A DNA stretch of 64,000 nucleotides from Acinetobacter tjernbergiae DSM 14971 = CIP 107465 (GCF_000374425.1 NZ_KB894370.1:28398-92397), one strand, 5' to 3'. Positions 45,806-55,582 are shown, counted from the stretch's first letter. A program made the numbers and translations. The notes: a model not told the origin generated them from the sequence alone.

Positions 45806-47191
45806 TTATTGATTCGGACAGTAAGTAGTTTGTCTGACACCACACCCATACCAGCACATATCTGAGGTTGGGTTGATGGCATCATAGTTTTCCCATGGTT
45901 TATATCGGCATATGTCATTGTTGTCTTGTTTGGGTTTCACGGTGCATACATTATAAAAAGGGCAACAACTATTGGGTAATTCAGAGGTATCCATAAACCC
46001 ACCATCTTCTTTAATGTGGAGTCCGAGAAAGTGTAATGCAGCATGAAATTGTTGCCAATTTTCTAAATGCCCAACTTCGCCCAAGGATATTAATTCACTA
46101 TTAATCGTTCGATCTATGATTTTGTTAGCAGCTAGTGGAACCATAATTGCACATGAGCTGTACTTCTTTAATACTTCGGAAAATTTTTGAGGGTTTTCCT
46201 TTAACTGATTTAGGATATCAAATTCCACAAACGGATTTCTATTTCTGGCTTCTAAATTTGTTTTTATAACTTTAAATATAGACTTGATGGATAGCCCGAT
46301 AGAGTCATCAATTGGGAAATATTGTTTTATCCATTCTTCAGTGTTATTTAATCTTTCGATGATATTATTTTGCTTTAAAATATTTTCTGTAATTTCGATT
46401 AAGCATGTTTCAACACTTTTACCTTCTGATTGATAAATCTTGATTTCATTTATTAGTGGCTCTAAAAGCTCTAAGGAATCGACTGCAAGGAGTAGGGTAA
46501 TCATTACTCGAATACAATCATCATTACTAAGATTAAGCTCAAAGTGACTCAATAGTAATTCGATCATCCTATAGGGTACTATAGGGGGTTCGCTAAAGGA
46601 TTCAAATTTAGAGTCGCTAGTATCTCTCTCTTGCAGATTTTTAACCAATTTTTTTTCTAATAGATATGCTAAATTTTCAAAAATTTCCAGCGCACCAACT
46701 TCAATTGTTTGTGCGTGTTCTCCCTGATCTTTGATTCTAATTTGGCAAACGTATGTATGAAGAGTTTCATTGCCGTATTGTGTGGATTTTAACTCAGCCT
46801 TAAATACTTCTAATAATTCAAAATTCTGCTTATTGATATCTCTTAAATCTCGACCTTTATTTACATTTTTCCTTGAGTGGACCAAGATTGAATTAAATTT
46901 GGTGATGCTTTCTTTGTATTTTGAATGATCAATGGCTTTTCCATTAATATTTGAATTGTGGAAATACAACCAAAGAGATGCGGTTGATGTGAAAGTTGAC
47001 ATACCAAAATTTGTGGACACATTGTGAAAATAGTGAAGCCATTCATGAAATAGAATACCAAATAAAAATCTATTGTTAATACCTTTAGAGTGGAAATTTC
47101 TAAAATCATTACTAAGTTTGATTAACATGAAGTCTGGCTTGTAAGAGTTTGTCATATTTGTATCTAATAAAATAAAACTATTATATTTCAT
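45806..47191 (-). CDS. Unknown protein with an HEXXH zinc-protease motif and Cys-rich tail
   Basis: 461 residues. FHEWLHYFHN contains H49-E-W-L-H53, the HEXXH zinc motif of metallopeptidases. The C-terminal ~60 residues are Cys-rich (SCCPFYNVC, ICRYKPWENY, MCWYGCG, TYC) and may bind a second metal. Otherwise not recognised. Its ATG is 2 nt from the IS5-family end, so the native promoter and ribosome site are gone and the original N-terminus may be cut; MTNSYKPDF at residue 13 is another possible start. It could be a further part of the retron system or an independent defence gene. Confidence 0.6.
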   Translation of the reverse strand: MKYNSFILLDTNMTNSYKPDFMLIKLSNDFRNFHSKGINNRFLFGILFHEWLHYFHNVSTNFGMSTFTSTASLWLYFHNSNINGKAIDHSKYKESITKFNSILVHSRKNVNKGRDLRDINKQNFELLEVFKAELKSTQYGNETLHTYVCQIRIKDQGEHAQTIEVGALEIFENLAYLLEKKLVKNLQERDTSDSKFESFSEPPIVPYRMIELLLSHFELNLSNDDCIRVMITLLLAVDSLELLEPLINEIKIYQSEGKSVETCLIEITENILKQNNIIERLNNTEEWIKQYFPIDDSIGLSIKSIFKVIKTNLEARNRNPFVEFDILNQLKENPQKFSEVLKKYSSCAIMVPLAANKIIDRTINSELISLGEVGHLENWQQFHAALHFLGLHIKEDGGFMDTSELPNSCCPFYNVCTVKPKQDNNDICRYKPWENYDAINPTSDMCWYGCGVRQTTYCPNQ

Positions 47192-47192
47192 T

Positions 47193-47465
47193 GGCTTTGT
47201 TGCATAAAGATTTAAAATAAAAGCTCCCCATATCGCCTCAAATTTAAAATAAAACTTGGGTATGAGGTTGCCCTAATTTTGTGAATCTATTTAATACCGC
47301 CACACGTGCATGAATCTCATTCACCTGACTAGGGAAACGACTTGCCGTTAATTTATTGCCAAATAATTTTATGCAAAGCATTTTAGTTTCCACCAAACTT
47401 CGACGATGATAACTAGACCACTTTTTCCAAAGGGCTCTTCCTAAACGGTTGACTATTTTCAATAA
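47193..47465 (-). mobile_element. IS5-family insertion sequence remnant
   Basis: GGCTTTGTTGCATAAA at 47193-47208 is the terminal repeat type of Acinetobacter IS5-family elements. The rest, to about 47465, encodes only the end of a transposase. The other end of the IS is missing, and the retron reverse transcriptase stop is at 47470, so a deletion or rearrangement joined them. Confidence 0.75.
47244..47462 (-). pseudogene. C-terminal fragment of an IS5-family transposase
   Basis: 72 residues, with WKKWSSYHRRSLVETKMLC followed by the tail NEIHARVAVLNRFTKLGQP, the conserved C-terminal end (Tyr-His-Arg-Arg-Ser and the DDE Glu region) of IS5-family transposases of ~300 residues. The N-terminal three quarters are absent. 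Confidence 0.8.
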
Positions 47466-47469
47466 TTAT

Positions 47470-48645
47470 TCACGGTAAATCATTCAATAGTCGAATTTCA
47501 TTCATGTTTGGAATAGCTTTTTCTAATTTATTCATAAAATAAATTCCTTTGTCAAGCTCAACGGTTTTAATATAGTTTATTTTACCCTCAAGCCTCATTA
47601 AGTAGTTCAAAGGATTCGAAATATTTAATCTTTCACAATGATTTAATAATCCAAATTTATCAATATAATATATTTCTTGACGAATTTTATTTTTGTATTC
47701 AATTGGAACTCTAAGTTGATTTTCATCATTAATACAAATGCCCGTAACAATTTTTCTATCCCCAGAACCACAATATTTTGTTTTTAGATAATTTGTTTTA
47801 AAACCATAATTTCTTAAAATTCTTGAAACCCTAAATATGCATGAAATTGCGGTATTTTTGTCTTGAAAATTACCTGAAATTATTATGTCATCTGCATATC
47901 TAGTATAAGAATTCAAATTAAATTGATCTATTAAATCTTCAATGTCAGCATCTAAATTACAGCAAACAAAATTTGCTAAGGCTGGACTTGTTGGGGCTCC
48001 TTGTGGCAAGTGACCGATTCTTTTAATTTTATTCTTTTGTTGATCATACTTATAATTATATTTTGTTGTCCATCTTTGTTCATTTTTAATAAATCTTTTA
48101 TCGAGATGAATAGGAATTACTCGAGTACATATTCTAGCCAATATAAGTGATACAGAGTTTTTATAACCTAATTTCTTAAAAACATTAAATACCTGTCTTT
48201 CTGAGATAGACTCAAAAAATCTCAAAATATCTAATTTAATTAATTGTTTTTCTCCTAGGTGCATTGAAGCATTAACAATATGACTAGATTTTTTTTTATA
48301 AGCAGTACTATTAATAGATAACATAGCCTGAGCTTCTTGAGCATTTAGAATATTATTATTTATCCATTTTTGAGCTTTCATTAAAAAATAATCTGGAATA
48401 GTAATCCAACGCTTACCACCACTACGCTTTTTAATTGCAAAAACTTTATAGAAATCTCCATCTCTATAAACAATTTTGTGCACTACAATATACGGAATAT
48501 CTAATAATACTGATAAATGTTTTAAACTTAATATAACAGGTAAATTTTTCTGTAATAGGGGCGTAACTAATTGTCTTACAACTCTTTTATATGTAGGATT
48601 GACGCCAGGTGTATTAAGTTCAGTTATATAGTTGTGTGTGGACAT
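47470..48645 (-). CDS. Retron-type reverse transcriptase
   Basis: 391 residues from ATG 48645 (MSTHNYITEL), which has AGAGGT 4-5 nt upstream; the open frame extends further up through the RNA-coding region and is ignored. Motifs in order: NASMH at 125-129 (retron NAxxH), LPQGAPTSP at 213-221, catalytic YADD at 250-253 and VTG at 300-302, the last specific to retron enzymes. It makes multicopy single-stranded DNA from the adjacent RNA. The 214-nt non-coding stretch between it and the PRTase gene is the natural msr-msd. Part of an anti-phage retron with the effector at 48859. Confidence 0.92.
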   Translation of the reverse strand: MSTHNYITELNTPGVNPTYKRVVRQLVTPLLQKNLPVILSLKHLSVLLDIPYIVVHKIVYRDGDFYKVFAIKKRSGGKRWITIPDYFLMKAQKWINNNILNAQEAQAMLSINSTAYKKKSSHIVNASMHLGEKQLIKLDILRFFESISERQVFNVFKKLGYKNSVSLILARICTRVIPIHLDKRFIKNEQRWTTKYNYKYDQQKNKIKRIGHLPQGAPTSPALANFVCCNLDADIEDLIDQFNLNSYTRYADDIIISGNFQDKNTAISCIFRVSRILRNYGFKTNYLKTKYCGSGDRKIVTGICINDENQLRVPIEYKNKIRQEIYYIDKFGLLNHCERLNISNPLNYLMRLEGKINYIKTVELDKGIYFMNKLEKAIPNMNEIRLLNDLP

Positions 48646-48649
48646 TTTG

Positions 48650-48810
48650 ACCTCTGCTTTAACCCGCCTTGGCGGGTTTAGCCGTTTACGTAGAGTGAAG
48701 CTGCGCCGCCAGAAAGCAGAGCAGAACGAGCGAATACGGAAATGGCTAATCATCGCCTAAAATTAAGCTATTTCATAGAGCTTCAGACTCTGAGCTCCGA
48801 ACAACTACTA
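48650..48810 (-). ncRNA. Candidate retron msr-msd RNA
   Basis: Just upstream of the RT gene lies a GC-richer island with stable folds. The proposed msd stem pairs 48678-48692 (TTAGCCGTTTACGTA) with 48735-48749 (TACGGAAATGGCTAA): 13 Watson-Crick pairs, one G-T and one mismatch, 42-nt loop. Upstream in transcript order, 48778-48797 forms an msr-like hairpin (GAGCTCAG, CTG-AGCTC on the RNA strand), and AAGCT/AGCTT forms another. A third hairpin AACCCGCC-AA-GGCGGGTT (48661-48678) lies between msd and RT. The G-T pair favours pairing in the DNA copy. I could not fix a1/a2 or the branching G. Confidence 0.6.
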
Positions 48811-48858
48811 CAATCAAGTTATAGCTGTACAGTTGATAACTACTAATCAAGTATTTTA

Positions 48859-50154
48859 TCAACAGTCTACCAGAAATCGAAAATGTCCATCACATTGATG
48901 AGGATAGTAAATAAACTGATTGGAATCAATACTTTTTCTTGAATTTATATCTTTTAATTTTGTTTTCTTATATTTTTGTAGAACACATTTTCCTAATAAC
49001 GTCATTTTAAGCATATCATCCTGTTCGATAATTAAGTCTGATTCTATAAGTTCATCTATAAGTGCATTAACTTTAGCTGAGTTAACAAATAGTTTGGTAG
49101 AGAATTGTGATTTTGAATGAATCCCTCTATTAGCCAACCCTAGAAAAGTAATAATTAAATTATATTTAGGTTCTATGTTATTATTTTGAATAGAATCAAG
49201 TATTGATATTGCTAAATTTTTTTGATTTATATCCCATAATATCTCACTAGTATCAATTAAATTATCTTCCGAGAAGTTCGGTCTTAATTCTATAGGTATT
49301 GATCTATTTTTAAAAAGAGCATTCCAGCTCTTATTGTTATCCCATAAAATTCTTGGAAGATTATTTGGGCAGCCATGTTCAAATACGATACCACCAATAG
49401 TATTTTTATACCCAAGACTCGCACTATCATTACCATAAATTTTACGCGTGTACTTGAAGCATAGATCCCTCACATCACTAGATATTCTATTATCTAATCT
49501 TAATGGGCTATAGTTTGAAATTATACTTTCCGGATGGGTCTTAAAATATTTTATTTTTCTTTTAATAAAATTCAAACCAGATGATGTGATACCATAGCAA
49601 ACAAACCATAGCCTTATTTTGTTAATTGAAATTAATCTTTTTAAATAAGAAGGAATTACTTTTTTAAAGAAATTAACAAATCTTTCACCACTACCACAAA
49701 TATCATCGACAAATACGATATCTTTAATACCTTGTCTAATTAATGTATTTACTGTCGGGCAACATTCTATATCTGAAACACTGCCATTTCCTCTGTGTAA
49801 ACTTGAGACTTTTTCTAAAATATGTCCAACTCTATCTTCACTGCCATATTGTCTACGTTTACCATCTTCCCTTACTTTTGCATTGGTTTCTGAAATTTCT
49901 TTAAATTTCCCTGTAAATAATTTACTTCCAGCAATATTTTCTGGTAGTGGTGTGATTACAGGATAAACAGCTAAACGTTTATTTAATTTATTTTTTAAAT
50001 AATCCAGTTTTTCATAAATAAAAGTTTCAAAATCTGTATTTGAAATATATTTCAAAGAATTTAATAGTTTTTTTGCATTATAACGATCTGTTGCATTTTC
50101 AAATTGATTAAGCCAATTTTTTGCAAAATCCGTATCGGATAAAAATTGAACCAT
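48859..50154 (-). CDS. Retron effector: phosphoribosyltransferase-like protein with winged-helix end
   Basis: 431 residues. IVFVDDICGSGERF at 146-159 is the PRPP-binding loop of type I phosphoribosyltransferases (two Asp followed by the Gly-Ser-Gly turn). The last ~110 residues (FSTKLFVNSAKVNALIDELIESDLI onward) look like a winged helix. PRTase-like effectors with a winged helix are known partners of one retron class, type III in the scheme I remember. It lies directly upstream of the msr-msd and shares its strand. AAAGGAT site before ATG 50154. Its substrate is unknown; in the model it is held inactive by RT and msDNA and released on phage attack. Confidence 0.8.
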   Translation of the reverse strand: MVQFLSDTDFAKNWLNQFENATDRYNAKKLLNSLKYISNTDFETFIYEKLDYLKNKLNKRLAVYPVITPLPENIAGSKLFTGKFKEISETNAKVREDGKRRQYGSEDRVGHILEKVSSLHRGNGSVSDIECCPTVNTLIRQGIKDIVFVDDICGSGERFVNFFKKVIPSYLKRLISINKIRLWFVCYGITSSGLNFIKRKIKYFKTHPESIISNYSPLRLDNRISSDVRDLCFKYTRKIYGNDSASLGYKNTIGGIVFEHGCPNNLPRILWDNNKSWNALFKNRSIPIELRPNFSEDNLIDTSEILWDINQKNLAISILDSIQNNNIEPKYNLIITFLGLANRGIHSKSQFSTKLFVNSAKVNALIDELIESDLIIEQDDMLKMTLLGKCVLQKYKKTKLKDINSRKSIDSNQFIYYPHQCDGHFRFLVDC

Positions 50155-50291
50155 ATTACAATCCTTTAAGTCTTGAGAATAATCACAAAATATTAAACTA
50201 ATTGTATTTTAGGTGATTCTCTATTGATTAATAATTTTATAATCAGAATTGATTTTCCATCATGAATACAAAGAGTTATTCTAAAATCTAA

Positions 50292-53200
50292 CTAACTTAA
50301 CAATCCACCATCCAATTTTTCAGTCATATTTCTTATGAATGAATGATTACTAACCAAAAGCTCATCCCACATGTCAAGACAATACCCGAGTGTTTCATCA
50401 TCGCCATCATTTTCTGCTTGATCATATAATTGCTGAATGACTCTTGTGATAGCATCTGTATCTAAATTACTCATTAAATCTTGAGTTTCTAACTTAAGAA
50501 TATTTTGAATCATGATAATGATGAGATCACTAAATTGAGCCATACCTATAGAGCTTTCTTCTATTGAATGTAAGACATTATAAACATTATGATTTAATGC
50601 TTTTGACTGTACATACATTTCAAAAAACTCTCGTGCATATCTTTTTGACCAAAATTTTTTACCGAAAAATCTCCCTATTTTTTTTAGAATTTCCTCATTT
50701 TCTGAATTAACTAAGATCTCAAAAAATTGTTTCATTTTTGAGTGTTCATATCCTTTAGTATCACCACCTAAGAGTTGATTAATCACAGAAGCATAACCCA
50801 AAAGGCTTTCTTGATTTTTAGAATCGAGACTTAGCTGTAACTCTTCTTCAAATAAATCATTGAATAACCACCGAGCAATGACTTGTTTGTGACCTTCCAT
50901 TCTAACATCTTGAAATGAAGAGTTAAGCATCATTTTAACTAGGGTTATAAATGGCTCTTTAAATTCGCTACTAAAAGCATTATTGAAATAGTAGTGATAG
51001 CCATGACTTAGAGTATTTCTAATGTCTTTTTGACATAATTCTATAAATTTTTGAAAAGCATAGTTACGATCATAATTATACATAGGAAGTAATAAATCAG
51101 CTGTAGCCATTCGTACAGCCGCATGTTCATCGTTTAAAGCATTTTCTATAATATATTTATGTGACAGAGCATACTCTTGATCATTCCAAAATTTTTGAGC
51201 TATGCTTCTATAAGCACGACCTCTAGTACAATTAATGGTATTTCCAAACAAATCCTTACTTGAAATTTCATCCAATTCATCTGGGTGACCTGTTCTATAA
51301 ATATTCAATTTATTTAATTTTGGATCATCTGAAGATTTTGCAATATCTTCTAATAATGTAATATATTTTTGCGAAAATAGCTGGACTCGTGAAGAGAGTA
51401 AATGCTCAAGTCCTCGTGAATAATCTGGTGTTCTAAAATGATCGATAACTTGCTCTATTAACACAATAGGACATGGTGCCCACTGTTCTTTTAAATATTC
51501 TGGAACTTGATCAATATTATTTTCACTTAACCCCGAAAATAAAGCTTCAATATAATCAAGATGAATATGAGTGGGTAAGGTTAAAGAAAATTCTGCAAAC
51601 CGTTTAGGCTCAGCATTTACAGCACTTCTAAAGGTGTTTGAAAATTGATGAATACTTGCTTCTGTGCAATCTTTTTTAAAACTATTAGCATTAAATTTAT
51701 TTGGATCTGAAATAATAAGTTTTTTCCAAGCTTTATTTGATATATGAGTTCTAATAGGTGATGTAACAATACCTCCCCAACTATTAATTTTACTGCAAAA
51801 ATCATCATCAGTATATTTTTCAAACTTTCGATTAAGTACTCCAATCAATTGAGCAGTTTCATTAGAAATACGTGAAGGATCTAATTTGGGTAATAAATAA
51901 TATTGAGTTTTCCCCCAATAAGGAGAGTAGTAGTTTTTACGAGTTGCTTCTAAACGCCATTTGATCTGATCTACACCATAGTCAGAGGGGGAGTTGTAGA
52001 TTACATCTTGAAGAAGTTCAAAGTTATTTAGACTACAATGTGGGGAATATTTTTTAATGAGCTTACCTGCTAACTTCCAAACAGGTTCTTCGCTATCGTT
52101 AGCTAATTTTAACTTATGAGCTGGATTGTCTAATAACCATTCTACAACTTCATCAGCATATTTTATATCAATGTATACAAGAGCATTCGCAAATATACGA
52201 TTAAATATTAAATTCTGATTTTTTTTAAATGGGCTTAATAATTGAAATAGCTCAGTTGATTTTAAAGCCATATTCTGAGATGCCTTACTTATAAGGGTAA
52301 ACAAAGCTTTGTATATAAACGTGTCAAGTGATGTTCTTGTAGCGTATTCTTCAGACCATTTATAAGCATCAAACTCCTCAATTAGAGGCTTAGCAAAATA
52401 CTGGTCTAAAAAAGGTAAAAAGACTTTTAATACATCTAATGAATGGCTTTCAGCAAGCTTCTCAACACATTCTGTGTCGTAATCAGACCATTTTTCTCTT
52501 GAGTTTAGTCTTGCATGAAATTCTTCATCACACATAAGCTCTAATAGATACAAAGCTCTTAATGGATGCTGTTTAGTTAAATCATCCCAAAAAATATAAT
52601 GACTATTAGTGCCAGCTTTTATAAGTTGTATACGAAAATCAAAGAGTTCATCCGAATCATTCTTCATATTCCAGCATAAACAGTTGTATATCTTTTGATT
52701 CCACTCAGATGATTGATTCACGAACTTAGATAATTCATTAATTAACAAGTTTGGGGTTTTATCAGAAACTGAGCTTAAAAGTTCTAGAGCTTTAGATTGC
52801 GTATCACCATCCTCATCTAACCAATCACTTAGATAATGACTTTCCGATAGATATTGAACGAGAGCAGGAGTACCGCTGCAACTTAATCTTATAAAATGAT
52901 GGGCGAGTTCAGCATCATCAATAATTTTATTAATCAGCTTTTTGAGAGGAGCTTTAAAGTTTTCTATATGGCGTAATACGCTAAATACTAATGATTTCAA
53001 ATGAAATCGAATTTCAGGATGGTAAAGAACTGCATCAATGCAATTGCAGAAAGTGTTTTCATTTTCTTCATATAACATTGCTAAGGCATATCTGAGATGT
53101 TCTCGTTTCAATAATGTTTGCTGATTTCTTGAGCCTAGTTCATTTATGAAATTTTCAGTAGAAGTACGACCAAGTAGGTATAGCTTTCTACCTATCGCAT

Positions 53201-54899
53201 AATCATAAATCGCTTGATGCCTAAAGCTAATTTCTCTATTTTGCTCGGAAAGCAATCCAACAGAAATCATAGCTCTCTTAATTTTTGATGAACCATTTGA
53301 TAATTGAGTTAATGAAATACTTAATTTGTTGGAGTGATTCATCAAATCTATAATTTCATTGAATAAATCTTCACTATCTGCTGTGGAAACTCCATAACTC
53401 TCATTGAGCTGTTCAAAGCGGTTATCGAGGAAACCTTTGATTAAATCTAATTTGCTTGTAAATTTAGGAGCGCATCCTAAATCATTGGCTAAATTGATGT
53501 AAATACCTAACCATAAAGGGATTCTTAAAATATTTTTTTGCTCATTATTCAAATGATCATAGTCTTCGAATTGGCTAACATATGGCTTAATCTGATCTGA
53601 TTCAAAGAGCTTTAGTTCTATCTGTTTGACATCATTGTTGAGTCCACTAATCCAATTTTTTAGACGTACATCATCCTCGAACTCAAAGTTTCTTGTTGCC
53701 ATAATAATTTTTATATTGGTATTAGCATGTTGACGTAGTAAAAGAATTTCCTTAACCATTTTGATGCATATATCTAATGCATTTGATGAGTGAAGGGCAG
53801 TCCAACGAAGTGCATCTAATTGATCGAGCAAGATGATAATTTCTTGACCTTTTCCATATTTTTCTAAGCAAGCAATAGGAGAATATGGAAATCCTAAATC
53901 TTTTCCAAATTGATCTAGATTTTTTTCAGGAACTCGCCTATCTAGTCGAATAGGAAGAACAATAGTTCCAGAGCGAACATAATGCTTTTTCAAATCCAAT
54001 AAAAATGCACTTTTCCCAACCCCTGCATCTGCTTTAATTATTGTGATAGGGCTATTATTAACGGTATCAAGTGTAGTACTGAATTCAGGACGTTGAATAT
54101 TTTGTTGTGATATTAAATAAGGCTCGATTGAGTGATCAAACTCATTATTTAGTGCTGCTATTACAGAGGACGTATGAGGGTCACTTGGAGAAGGTCTAAA
54201 AGAGAATCGATGAGTTTCTAAATCAGTTTTTAACAGATGGGCAGTAATTTTTTCTCTGAGTCTATTGCATTTTACTGGATAAGTTTGCAAGAAGTGAATT
54301 AGATGAAAAGAAGGTGCGTATACTAATTTTTCAGCGAACAATCTACAAATTTCATGGTCCGTATCATCCTCATTGAATTGCCTAATTTCAAAACATTTTA
54401 AAAATTGCAGAGCTTTGTCTAAATCATCAGGTTTTGATTGATCTAAGCTGAGTTTTTTGCATAATTCATTAAACAACTTTATTCGGTCTTGGCTTATACC
54501 TTTAATTTGATGTTCATAGAAGTCTGTGCTAGAACCTGTGCTATTCAAAGCACTTTGACAGATATCCTCCAATAGCCTAAAACCAATTCTTGAGACAACT
54601 TTATAGGATTTTGAACCTGATAATATATGTTGAAAACCTTTGGTTAAAAGTTCTTTAGATTGTAGAGTAGCTATAGACCAAAAATTATCAGAAATATTAC
54701 CAATTTTGCATTGGTGATGCTCTTTAGAGCCATCGAGATTACCAACAATCACATCTACAGCATCTTCATCATCACCCAATGGTTCGACTTGGACGTAAGA
54801 AATTTTCTCATCCAATAATCTTAATAATTGGAATGTGATCCAAGATGACTCGTAACGATTTCCAACTTTCTCAGCCAAGCCACCTGGTTCTAAAGACAC
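50292..54899 (-). CDS. Avs-like STAND NTPase with N-terminal PD-(D/E)XK nuclease domain
   Basis: 1535 residues from GTG 54899, which has GAGG 6 nt upstream; an in-frame TTG lies at 54911. N-terminal ~120 residues: nuclease-like core with Asp49 and Q63-x-K65 (EHHQCK), as in Cap4/DUF4297 and Mrr-type domains. Walker A ADAGVGKSAF near 295, Walker B EIIILLDQLDAL near 358 and sensor ATRNFEF follow. The remaining ~1000 residues are helical repeats. This is the layout of Avs anti-phage sensors, in which the repeat region binds a phage protein and assembly activates the nuclease. Which phage protein is sensed cannot be told. Confidence 0.78.
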   Translation of the reverse strand: MSLEPGGLAEKVGNRYESSWITFQLLRLLDEKISYVQVEPLGDDEDAVDVIVGNLDGSKEHHQCKIGNISDNFWSIATLQSKELLTKGFQHILSGSKSYKVVSRIGFRLLEDICQSALNSTGSSTDFYEHQIKGISQDRIKLFNELCKKLSLDQSKPDDLDKALQFLKCFEIRQFNEDDTDHEICRLFAEKLVYAPSFHLIHFLQTYPVKCNRLREKITAHLLKTDLETHRFSFRPSPSDPHTSSVIAALNNEFDHSIEPYLISQQNIQRPEFSTTLDTVNNSPITIIKADAGVGKSAFLLDLKKHYVRSGTIVLPIRLDRRVPEKNLDQFGKDLGFPYSPIACLEKYGKGQEIIILLDQLDALRWTALHSSNALDICIKMVKEILLLRQHANTNIKIIMATRNFEFEDDVRLKNWISGLNNDVKQIELKLFESDQIKPYVSQFEDYDHLNNEQKNILRIPLWLGIYINLANDLGCAPKFTSKLDLIKGFLDNRFEQLNESYGVSTADSEDLFNEIIDLMNHSNKLSISLTQLSNGSSKIKRAMISVGLLSEQNREISFRHQAIYDYAIGRKLYLLGRTSTENFINELGSRNQQTLLKREHLRYALAMLYEENENTFCNCIDAVLYHPEIRFHLKSLVFSVLRHIENFKAPLKKLINKIIDDAELAHHFIRLSCSGTPALVQYLSESHYLSDWLDEDGDTQSKALELLSSVSDKTPNLLINELSKFVNQSSEWNQKIYNCLCWNMKNDSDELFDFRIQLIKAGTNSHYIFWDDLTKQHPLRALYLLELMCDEEFHARLNSREKWSDYDTECVEKLAESHSLDVLKVFLPFLDQYFAKPLIEEFDAYKWSEEYATRTSLDTFIYKALFTLISKASQNMALKSTELFQLLSPFKKNQNLIFNRIFANALVYIDIKYADEVVEWLLDNPAHKLKLANDSEEPVWKLAGKLIKKYSPHCSLNNFELLQDVIYNSPSDYGVDQIKWRLEATRKNYYSPYWGKTQYYLLPKLDPSRISNETAQLIGVLNRKFEKYTDDDFCSKINSWGGIVTSPIRTHISNKAWKKLIISDPNKFNANSFKKDCTEASIHQFSNTFRSAVNAEPKRFAEFSLTLPTHIHLDYIEALFSGLSENNIDQVPEYLKEQWAPCPIVLIEQVIDHFRTPDYSRGLEHLLSSRVQLFSQKYITLLEDIAKSSDDPKLNKLNIYRTGHPDELDEISSKDLFGNTINCTRGRAYRSIAQKFWNDQEYALSHKYIIENALNDEHAAVRMATADLLLPMYNYDRNYAFQKFIELCQKDIRNTLSHGYHYYFNNAFSSEFKEPFITLVKMMLNSSFQDVRMEGHKQVIARWLFNDLFEEELQLSLDSKNQESLLGYASVINQLLGGDTKGYEHSKMKQFFEILVNSENEEILKKIGRFFGKKFWSKRYAREFFEMYVQSKALNHNVYNVLHSIEESSIGMAQFSDLIIIMIQNILKLETQDLMSNLDTDAITRVIQQLYDQAENDGDDETLGYCLDMWDELLVSNHSFIRNMTEKLDGGLLS

Positions 54900-55002
54900 T
54901 AAAAACCTCAATTTTAAAAGCCTAATTATCTTGATAATTTATATATTTTTTCCCTATTTTCCAATAATTAACTTCATAATTTACTTAATATTTTAAAGTT
55001 AG

Positions 55003-55503
55003 CTAAGTGCATAAATAATCTATCAATGAATTTATTGCTCTAATTTTTATTTTTAACAATTCATAATCGTGAATTTTCGTTTGTCTAAGTTGTTCAATTT
55101 TAAACTGGATATCAGGAAATTGTCTTTTAAAATCATGCAGTGCTTCAACTTCTTCTTTTAGTGCAGTGATTTCGCATTCAAATTCTTCTTTTTTCAAATT
55201 TAGTTCTTGGATGATAGATTTTGACTCAATGCAAAACTGCGATCGTAGATCATGTAAATTTTCAGTTTCAGTATAGGTTGTTTGTCCATATCTACTTTTT
55301 TCAACATCAACCGTTAAATAGCTATCTTTAACCAGTCGAAGTATTAACCGATAAACACTTTGATAGTTAACATTACTGTCTACTACTTTCAAAAGTTTAA
55401 CTTTATCCCAAAAATCTACAGTTTGCCATGACTCAATGTTATAGCTACAGAATACTCGTGAAAGTTCTTTGAACATTGGTAAGTTTTGAATTTCCATATT
55501 CAT
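55003..55503 (-). CDS. Small winged-helix/coiled-coil protein of unknown function
   Basis: 166 residues. The first ~75 look like a winged helix (KLLKVVDSNVNYQSVYRLILRLV), followed by a long coiled coil rich in Glu and Leu (about 85-145). It lies upstream of the Avs-like gene on the same strand, 104 nt from its start. Not recognised. It could regulate or assist the Avs-like gene. Two possible ATGs, 55503 and 55497. Confidence 0.6.
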   Translation of the reverse strand: MNMEIQNLPMFKELSRVFCSYNIESWQTVDFWDKVKLLKVVDSNVNYQSVYRLILRLVKDSYLTVDVEKSRYGQTTYTETENLHDLRSQFCIESKSIIQELNLKKEEFECEITALKEEVEALHDFKRQFPDIQFKIEQLRQTKIHDYELLKIKIRAINSLIDYLCT

Positions 55504-55582
55504 CGCTCAAATAATGAGGATTATAGTCCGTGGATTAAAACACTTCAATTCCTGATAGTTCTTGTATTTACGGTTGTCACCT

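Noticed and set aside
48661..48678. Rho-independent terminator between msd and the RT gene
   Set aside because: On the transcribed (minus) strand the stem is followed by AAAGCAG, not a T run, and the RT gene must be read through.
48646..48753. N-terminal extension of the reverse transcriptase to 48753
   Set aside because: The extra residues are basic and low in structure, would cover the msr-msd region, and a good ribosome site supports ATG 48645.
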